NCBI RefSeq assembly: GCF_020520425.1
Contig: NC_079492.1
Span: 142,170,361-142,234,360 of the forward strand
DNA length: 64,000 bases
Source: Spinacia oleracea
Lineage: Eukaryota > Streptophyta > Magnoliopsida > Caryophyllales > Amaranthaceae
Direction: 5' to 3'
In this document: piece by piece, positions 55,701 through 64,000 of the stretch
How positions within the stretch are numbered: the first letter of the stretch is position 1
How the letters are laid out: every line of letters starts with the position of its first letter
Position numbers and translations under genes: made by a program
Notes under the pieces: generated by a model
The model's input: the letters and a program-made list of their open reading frames with translations, nothing else
The model's database searches: none
What the model was told of the DNA's origin: nothing

Positions 55701-58700
55701 TTTGACAAAAGAGGTATTTGTATATCTATTATCACATGTTAATAGCATTGTCATGCGAAGAAATAATAACAATTATTCATTTACTGTTATCATTATGACT
55801 CAGTACATAAATGGCCACTGGAATCACTACCAGATTGCTTTATCTCTGGTGTACATATCTGGGGTTTTGTGGAAATAACGGGTTATTGACATACATCTAA
55901 TATTCATTTTGTAGTTAATCTTACAATGACTATCCTTTTTATTTTAGTTTGTCTCATATATACATATACACCCACTCATCTTCCTCTATTCACATTAAGC
56001 TAACACCCTACTGATACCTATTGATAAATCAAACATGTTCATTATACTTATTAGCCCATAATGGTTATAAAAGGTCGAATAGGAAGGTCATTGTGGGATA
56101 AAGGGAGTAAAAAGGTCCAAGGATTAAAACCTGCATACTAGATGAACTATTTTTCTAGAATACATCCATTTTCTCGTTAGCCTACACAGGAGATCTAAGG
56201 CTTGAGTTCTTCACTTGAATTAGACTCGAAATAGAACATAATTACTAATCTCATTATAGAAATTATCCAATACACACTTATTGACTTACGGTCCTTACGG
56301 AGTAATATCTAATCACCCACAGCAAAGCACCTACAGTTTGATACATTATGCTTGCATGAACATCTTCTGTTTAAACTTAAGATTATAAACTTATACCAGA
56401 AGGAACACAGGCGGAGGTTGCTAAAGAATCCTAAGAGGACAACTTTTCTTGCACAATAACAGCCAACTTTATACGTGCAATCATCTAGATAAAACAAAAA
56501 TAATTAAGAGACTGCATCTTGACAACAAGAAAATGAAACAGACCTTAATTACATCACGGTTCAGATCTTTGACATTCTTTACAGTAACTGTGGTCCGCCT
56601 TGCTTTATCAGAAATGCTGCCTCCGGGCTTCAACTGCAATGATCAATCATGGTTAGAACAGTGATCTACAAAAACAACTTTCAGTAAATTCAAAGAGAAA
56701 CAAGTAAAGACAAACCTCAGAATTACGGTAACCACAATGATCACAAGTTGATGCCATGACAATTACTTCTTTGAAGTATGGGATGTCTGTCTTTTGTTAA
56801 GGTTAACAAGTAAAGAAAAATCCTTCAATTTGATTCACTGACAGTGAATAGTAGACAAACCTCAGAATTACGGTAGCTATTCATGTTTCTGCCTGTTTTT
56901 ACTTCCATGGATGAACATTCTTCTTATATCCATTAGGAAATGTATTACCTATTAACATCCTTCTCCAACATGCCAAAAACAGCATGTAAAGAGGAAGGAA
57001 GAAAACAACATTTGTGCAGGCCCATAAACATAAATAATAATAACAATAACAATAAAAACAATAATAACAACAACAATAATACTAATAATAATATTAATAA
57101 TAAATAATAATAATAAAATAATAATAAATGTCTTAGGCAGAAGGATACTAGTAACGAACATTCTAGTCTCGCAGTTTTTATCACAGGTTCCACATGTTGA
57201 TGGGAAAGTCATCACCTGTCAAAACACATAATGTGAGCTCATATCACAGACCATATATTCTTTATATTAACTTTTCTCCTTTTTCTTGATGCCTGTGCTT
57301 TTGGGGGAAGGGGATACCTCTTCTGGGGCACTGTAACGGCATAATGCATCAACTATTTCAGTTGTATTAGCTTGCGCTATAGCACGGCGACCATCCCTAG
57401 CTCCAACTGTCCCGTGTGGCTCCCTAGCGACCTGACCAGTAGTATGGTTTGATGTTCCTGCCACTGCTCCCTCAGGCTCTCCTGCTTGAGAAGAGCTAGC
57501 AATATAGCCAAGTGCTTCTTGCTGCTCAGGATTTCGTTCATAGAATTGAAGAGACAGCGATGGATCCGCAGATGGAGCAAACCTGTATTAAATTAGTAAA
57601 TGTCACTTAGGTTAAACAACAGCTTGAAATTCAAAGTAGACTTGAATTGCCAACCAACAAACAGAAGATAAATTGGCCATTAACAAAGGAGTGGGAAAAC
57701 ACTTTAAGACAGAGGGAAGTGAGTATTCAAATAAACAAAAAAAAGGGAGAATTATATTTCATTAGGATTCAGATTAGAGATCAAATTCTATCTGTACCAG
57801 GACAGATGCCTAAAGAACTAAGAAGAAACAAGAGAGAGAGACGGGAAATGCATTAAGAATCATATAAAACTACTGAAGGGAGGAGAAGCATTAAAAATAA
57901 GTTACTTACGGATTATCAATGAAACTATTGCCTGCAGGATCATCCAGAATAAAAGTGAAGGACGATTTGGCAGTTGCACAATCCCTCAACTTCAAAAGAA
58001 ATTGGTCTATTGCTTCGGCGGTTTTAGGGTTCACTTTCTACACAAACAGAACAATTCAGAAAAACAATCATAAAATCCTTATAATAATTCAATTAAAGAA
58101 TACAACTTAACACACCCTTCGCTCTTCTTGAAGTGTCTCCAATCCATCTGCAGCTCGAGTCAATATTCCTTCTATCTAAAACAGATAATGAAACATTGGA
58201 CCACAGAAAATCTGGAGGTAATAAAAAGATATGGCAACACCAGACATAAAAACTGGAAAAGAAGAATCATAAACCCTATGTTATCCGGACTCGCATACCC
58301 ATATACTGGATACGGGTACGTGTCCAAGTGTCCGACACGGCTATTTTGTGAAAAAGTGGTCTAAAATTAAGTGCCGAAGTGTGCATACCCATGTCCGAGT
58401 GTGACACAGGTATTTGATGTAAAATGAAGAGTCCAAGTACCATAGCATAAATCCCATCTCAGTAACGTGTCGGCAATTTCAAAATCCACGATGAGAGTAC
58501 AAAATTGAACTGGCTCGGTGAAATATACCACACTAAAATAAATGGGGAACAAATCACCAGGTTGTTACATGTCAAAGATAAATATATAATACCAAAGAAA
58601 CATATGAAAAGTCTAAATATATCCGCATTTCTCAACAATAGCAAGCAGTTACAAAACATAGAGAACAAACCACAAATCTTTCCTATTTTTCTCCTCCCTT

Positions 58701-60812
58701 GCCCTTTGAAAAAAATTTCCACCTAAATCTTATTATTAATATTTTTTTTGTGGGAAAAGATACTGCGAATCTTTGGTGTTGCACAAACTAACATTCCAAT
58801 GACTTGGATATAACAGAGAAGAGAGCACAACTTACAGTTGACAAGCTCCCACGCTGAGCCTCTGGAGGAATCTCAAAATCCAGTTCAGGAATCTGCATAA
58901 AGCAATAATTCTATGTTAGAAAAAAGTGGAAACTAACGCTGTCAAATTTAAGAAGTATGATTGCTAATCAAAGTCAAATAGCAAGGCCAGTATGGTACTC
59001 CACAAAAGAAGCTGGTCAAACTGTCAACCACAAACTTGGGTGTAACTTTGCAAGAGTCGGGCTAAAAAGCACACCGCCATTTATCTTAAAATAGCCAGCG
59101 ACATGCATTAAGAACACATATTATCTCACTTGAGAAACAGTTAAACTGCATGAAGACAGCAACCTTGAAATAAGCTACATGACTACTTTTCGGGAACAGA
59201 AGGTCCCACACCCTCAAGAAACTGAGAAACCCTAAAGGGAACTCCACTAAAAAGGACTTCAACTCCAAATAATATGTTCACTAGCTGTTTTAATCCCTTA
59301 CAAAATATAATTCCACTACAGTTTCGACTTAGAGGAAGTGAGTGCTGTAGGGCTAGAGAGCCAAGAAGGATTATTTTTACGATTGGTGATAGCCAACAGA
59401 AATAAGAGAATAAGTCAAAAATAAAAGCAAAATTGCACTCAATTTGGGGATAGCCACTAGTCTCAACTTAAATGAACAAAGTTTAACAATGTAAGCATCA
59501 AACTGAAGGTAAGGAAGATATTCATAATAGGAAAGGCAGCAAGCTAACAGTAAAATCTTTGTTAATCAGCAAAAAGGCTAGAGTTGCAGTTTCAAAATTT
59601 TATATGAACCTCAAATGTAAGTACCTTTATGGTTGCAGATTCAGATTTCACAACTTGTCGATTAAGCATCTGAAATAAGTGAATGTGAGTACAATGTGCA
59701 AAGCATATAAATCTCAACATGACATCAAGTTTAAATAAGACACTAAATAGATCTCAAATTCCAAGAAATAGGTACTTTGAGAGTTTGAGAAGTTGAAAGT
59801 AGTAATAAACAGATGTTAAATATAGACCTGCGATTCTCCAGCCGGTAACTTTAGAGTGTAAGAACATCCTCGTGGTTGTATCTCACCCGCAAATTGAACC
59901 TCATTATTCCTGCCATGGAGATAAGACAGCAAGATGACAAATTTTCTTATGTTACTTCAAACAACATACTCCTATCAAAAAGTAAAATAAAAAAACTAAT
60001 GGTCTTCAACACATAATAAACTTATTCATCGATAAAGATCCCTCCAAATAAAACAAAAAACCCAACAGTTTACTCTGTTAATTCCTCACAAAATCCCACA
60101 ACTACATCAAATACTTAGTCAGAAATGCTTAAGACCACATCTTCACCTCAACACTAGTTCATTCACCCATACATCATACATGAGCCATTTCAAGCATCCT
60201 CGCAAATTACATTGCATAACCTAAGGTAAAATTCCCTTTTGTTACAGAAGCTCAACATAGTTAAATCATGAATACACAACCCCATGTGAAATTACCTCTC
60301 ATTACAATGAGGGCACTCGAAAGCCGACAATAGAACCTGCAATACCAGAACAAAATGAGCTTAAATTCAACAACTCACAAACAATACCAATATTAAAACT
60401 TGCACCAAACAATGAGCTCACTTCCAAAATACGAAATACCCAATTGAAAAAAAAAAATGCACATTCCATAAGATGGATTGCCTAAAGTACACAAATATTC
60501 AGTAAAATTAGCAATTAAAGTAACTACAAACCTTTCTAAAGTGAGGAATTTGAGTAAGCATTAATCTTGTAGTACCCTATATCAAATAAAAAAACAATAA
60601 ATTAATAAATCAAACTCAGTTAAAACCACATTAATCAGTTAAAGTCAATCTAAAATCCAAGCTCAAACAAGATGAGACAGAAAGGAGCATACGTTATCGC
60701 CGCAGCGCATACAGAGGCTTTCGACCTCGTAAATTGGGACGTCGTAATCTTCACCGGAAACAGCCTCAACAACTGAACGGACATCGGCGATTTTGGCTGT
60801 AGAGCCCTCCAT
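52795..60812 (-). CDS. ZPR1: Zinc-finger protein ZPR1, sixteen exons
   Basis: Exons 60812-60693, 60576-60532, 60336-60296, 59909-59828, 59669-59625, 58892-58836, 58175-58116, 58037-57910, 57582-57318, 57215-57149, 56786-56716, 56633-56544, 54711-54603, 53594-53503, 53390-53285 and 52889-52795 join in frame to about 490 residues. It shows the family's duplicated module. First comes a Cys4 finger (CMRCGDN, then CPHCNE) with the beta-rich block VKSESATIKIPELDFEIP and GILTRAADGLETLQEERRK. A second finger (CGTCDKNC, then CDHCG) follows with KSDSASIKIPEVDLELG and GLVTQICESLEKV. ZPR1 binds translation elongation factor eEF1A and moves between cytoplasm and nucleus. The C-terminus EYERSWEQNEEFGLNDMDTS is typical. 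The start ATG (MEGSTAKIADVRSVVEAVSG) is the second in its frame, chosen by family length. No defects were seen. Confidence 0.95.
54320..54344. repeat. AC microsatellite
   Basis: A run of about 12 AC dinucleotides in the intron between ZPR1 exons 13 and 14. Confidence 0.9.
57030..57128. repeat. AAT/AAC trinucleotide microsatellite
   Basis: About 100 bases of interrupted ATA/ACA triplets lie in the short ZPR1 intron between exons 10 and 11, ending about 20 bases from exon 10's donor. Confidence 0.9.
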
Positions 60813-60969
60813 ATTTGAATTTTGGTAAAGTAAAGTTTTTTGAATTGAGAATTTGAGATTAAGGTTGTGGAGTTGTAGTTGGAGTTCTAGAATACAGAGG
60901 AAGAAGAAGGTCTGCACTCTTCTTCTCCAGAACAACGGCGCAAGTTCTCTTAACTTCTAACCTTTTTTC

Positions 60970-61757
60970 TGTTTCTTTTCTGTTTTTCGGTTTTACACCG
61001 CAATACGTGTATTGGAGATGGAAAATGTTTTGTATAAGTCATAGGTTTGAATTTCCCATTTTAGGACCTAAGTTAGGTTAATAGGGTTTAAGGGGGTTAA
61101 TCGAGCAAGCTAAGTATAACTTAGAATTATTAGGTTCACTCCGATGCACCGTGCATCCAAGAGTATTTTTATACCTACGAGTGTCCCGCTTATATCTTCT
61201 CCTCACGTGTAAATTAGAAGGTGCACCGTTCAGCCGAGTGCGCATAATATGTTCTAAAGTGAATAATTTGTCTCAAGATCAACTTGACTTGACTCGTTGC
61301 TCATCGAGTGTGATTTTTTTACTTCAGTTAGATTTGAGTCATTTGACGTGTTTGATTGAACCGAGTTAAGTTGCTCACGAGTATACGCACTCTATTTATG
61401 AATAAGTTTATGGAGTACAACTTAATGAATACCGAATAAAAGTTTGTCCCAGTCGGGAGTGGCTCATTACAGAGACAAATAGCCACGAAAATATAAGTAG
61501 GACTTCACTAAACTCGGAAATTGGAACAGGGGAATTGGCCATAGTATACAAGATTGTTATACTTCCTCAATATATCTCTGAGTTCTTACTTCTTAGGTAA
61601 GACTCCCACCTGAAAATAGTTATCGATAAAATAGTTTATTTGAACAAACAATATCACACTTAAATCAAGATGGAGATACTACAACAACCCATATGTGAGG
61701 TCCTGTAATTTGCTAGGTTAAAAATGCCCATAAATCTGTGCAGGTTGTATGATGTGA
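60970..61757. other. Intergenic between ZPR1 and CCS
   Basis: It holds the ZPR1 upstream region and the 3' flank of CCS (the two genes share an orientation). CTCCGATGCACCGTGCATCC at about 61139 contains a GATGCACCGTGCATC palindrome. No gene was recognised. Confidence 0.45.
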
Positions 61758-64000
61758 TCAGACTTTGCTAGTGACAGCATCAGGCTTTGCCTCCCAAATC
61801 GTAGTTCCGTCGCATGTGCAAAGCTTCTTATAGTTCTCACCTACTCCCGCACTCCTAGCAATCACTGCAGCTGCAAGGCCAGGATCAGACTTGTCCTCCG
61901 ATGCATACAATGCAATTGACCGTCCGATTAAATCAAAGACCCTCATCATCTTCTTGATTCCTGAGTAATAAGCTTCACCTTTCTCATCGACTTCTAATGT
62001 TCCCAGGTCACCCAACGGCTGAAGAAAAAAAAACAAGCTCGTTATTTCACAATGTAAACAAAAAAACAGCTGCAACCTCAAATGCACAAGTAGCGTATCT
62101 ATATAATGTTTACATGAATCTAAGTTTATGTATTTCTAACCACTTTATAACCGCTATATAATGTTCATATTGACCTAATTTAGGCCCGCCTCAATCTAAC
62201 CCTCTGCAAACCTCGTTAATGGAAGGATCTGTAATAGATTTTGTTGTTGTTAGAATATGCCCTGGTTTAGGGGTTCGGGGGCAACCTAGCTGTATTATGT
62301 AATCTGTACTCCTCAAGATCAATAAAACTTTCCTCTCCTGTGTCTGTGTCTGTGGACGTAGCTAAGTAGCTAACACATTGTTAGTGAACCACGTTAAATC
62401 TATGTGTTCTTTATTTACGTTATTCATAATCTTTCTTGCTTTCGTTATAACAGTTGTATTGCATTTGAATCAAGCTGTAAAGAAGGTAGCTCCCCTGAAA
62501 CCCCGCAGTATTGTCCTCCCATTAATTGGCAAAATTTTATGCATGCAAGGATATGCACATCTATCATGTATACATGCAAGTAAATGCATTATATTGACCA
62601 ATATACCTCACTTCCACTTCCTTGGACTGGCGGATTGTACACTTTCCCTGTGCTAGCTGGACCTCTAGTCAGATCACCAAACTCGTTTATAGACCATCCA
62701 TGTTTCCCTGATGGCAACCCACTAATATTGGCCTCGATTCTAGTCAATTCCATGTGCGTCTGAGCAAAGCGAACTACTCCGAAGATATCTGGGCCTTTGA
62801 ATTCGGCAACAGCCGCAGACACAAGGAAATCTGCTTGAACGACGCTAGGTCAGCATTCCTCTGAATTACGCAGAACAAAAGTACATATATACAGTGCCAG
62901 TGATGCTCAAGTAGTTTGTAGGCTATGAACCTCCAATTCATCACATTTGAATGAGCAGAAACAAAAACCACATTGCCATGAAAGATTCTAAACACTGGTT
63001 TTGGAAATAAAAATTGATGTGTGCCTTGCCGCAGACCATAGGCGACCTCTTCAAACCAAATTAATGGGAATTCCAAGCCATTCATGTGCTGGTACAAATC
63101 TTTCCCGAACATGACTATTTGTTACTCATGGCAACTAGCATAGGCGTAGTTGCAGGATCCTAGAAGCCTCATGATGAAGCTCGGAGAGCCCCAGATACCC
63201 CAGCCCCTTGGAGCATTTGGTTACTCTTAATCCGAAGAGAGGAGAGGAGTCATGCTTAAGAGTCACAAATCCTACCCCAGAAACTCTAAAGCACCCTTAT
63301 GCATGAAGGCAACGCTAGTTAATTTACAGCAAAACCCAAAACAGCAAGCTGGTTTCCAAAAGTTTCAGGTTACTTTTTAAATTGGTCGAGACACAAATGA
63401 GAAGCTCATAGTGGCAGATACTTACACTGTTACACAAATCAATAACCGTCTAATAATGGTGGAGAATTGAAAAACGTTCACTCAAATGTGCTTAGTTCAA
63501 GCTACTCTCATGTGATTACTTCAAGAAAACACAGCTCGCCCATGGCATCCCACTCTCCACTCCTCCCTCCTCTCCAAAGAAAACTGATTTTTCAGACGAA
63601 TCAAGAACTTGGGACAATAAATTACATTCATTTAGTTTAATGGCCGCAATAACATATTCAGTGGTATGACTTTGAGAGAAACCAATACATATGCCAAACT
63701 TAATGATGATAACACATATGATGCCATATTTCCAGAACCGGGTCTTATACCAAATTCAATAGATGAAAAGCAGTATAGTTTAATAAACTAGAAAGGAACC
63801 CACAACAAGGAAATTATATAAACCATGAAAAATGGGCCAAACATAGAAGTGAATATTGACTCAAAATGATTGCACTTTTGCCCTCTAAAAACCATTTCCA
63901 AAGACAGGAAACATTTATGGATCTGAAAAGGAATTAGATAAGGAATCCTAAACCAGAAATTTTCGAGCAACTAACCTTCAGGTACACCTTGACCAATCAG
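61758..64000 (-). CDS. CCS: Copper chaperone for superoxide dismutase, 3' part (runs off window)
   Basis: Exons within the window are 64000-63976 (partial, LIGQGVPE), 62830-62607 and 62018-61758, joined in frame. CCS loads copper into and oxidises Cu/Zn superoxide dismutase. The central SOD-like domain is present (SAAVAEFKGPDIFGVVRFAQ, WSINEFGDLTRGPASTGKVY, PLGDLGTLEVDEKGEAYYSG, GLAAAVIARSAGVGENYKKL). The C-terminal domain keeps the copper-transfer motif CTCDG. The sequence follows Arabidopsis CCS closely. The N-terminal heavy-metal domain and any plastid transit peptide lie beyond base 64000. The intron between the first two exons is about 1.1 kb and holds only chance open frames. Confidence 0.95.

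Noticed and set aside
62774-63112. Minus-strand frame of 112 codons overlapping a CCS exon
   Set aside because: It reads through the CCS intron in a different frame; the true exon starts at 62830 by its acceptor and protein match.

Overview
The window is nuclear DNA of a flowering plant, most likely a member of the Amaranthaceae/Chenopodiaceae (Caryophyllales). The evidence is AT-rich intergenic DNA, genes with many GT-AG introns, dense MITEs and SINEs, and a chlorophyllase cluster whose secretory-type N-termini match, from memory, the Chenopodium album enzyme closely. Species cannot be fixed from the sequence alone.

Layout. Bases 1-10000 hold three tandem chlorophyllase genes on the minus strand. 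The first is cut by the window edge, and the third has a 3 kb intron packed with transposons. Bases 10000-14000 are transposon debris plus possible captured exons. Bases 13700-17260 hold a five-exon plus-strand gene for a conserved helical protein of unknown role. A dead CYP76-type P450 follows (18.2-19.2 kb), then a repeat-rich stretch (19.7-24.3 kb) with two large duplications, a Helitron and a MULE-type MITE. Bases 24884-29050 hold RRP15 (minus, 8 exons, ribosome biogenesis). Bases 29.5-34.2 kb are repeats, a tRNA-Val(UAC), a P450 tail relic and a Copia 3' end. Bases 34728-38691 hold two intact tandem CYP76-type P450 genes, and 39789-42861 holds NUDT14 (7 exons, ADP-sugar diphosphatase). 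Bases 43-52.7 kb are dominated by transposons: a 2.7 kb CACTA element carrying a 161-bp satellite, a hAT element, a complete small Helitron and several MITEs. Bases 52795-60812 hold ZPR1 (minus, 16 exons). The window ends inside CCS, the copper chaperone for superoxide dismutase (minus, 3' part only).

The genes do not form one pathway. The chlorophyllases act on chlorophyll phytyl esters, the P450s belong to specialised metabolism, and RRP15, ZPR1, NUDT14 and CCS are housekeeping. Both the chlorophyllase and P450 families show local duplication and decay; P450 fragments are scattered over about 25 kb.

The most unusual structure is the 1175-bp MULE-type element at 8464-9638. It has a perfect 9-bp target duplication and encloses two tRNA-Arg(CCU)-like sequences framed by six copies of a roughly 24-bp palindrome. 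Second is a duplicated snRNA-type promoter (USE plus TATA at 33-bp spacing) ahead of an unidentified conserved sequence at 21.35 and 23.48 kb. Exon limits given below come from reading splice signals and keeping frame; none was tested against transcripts.
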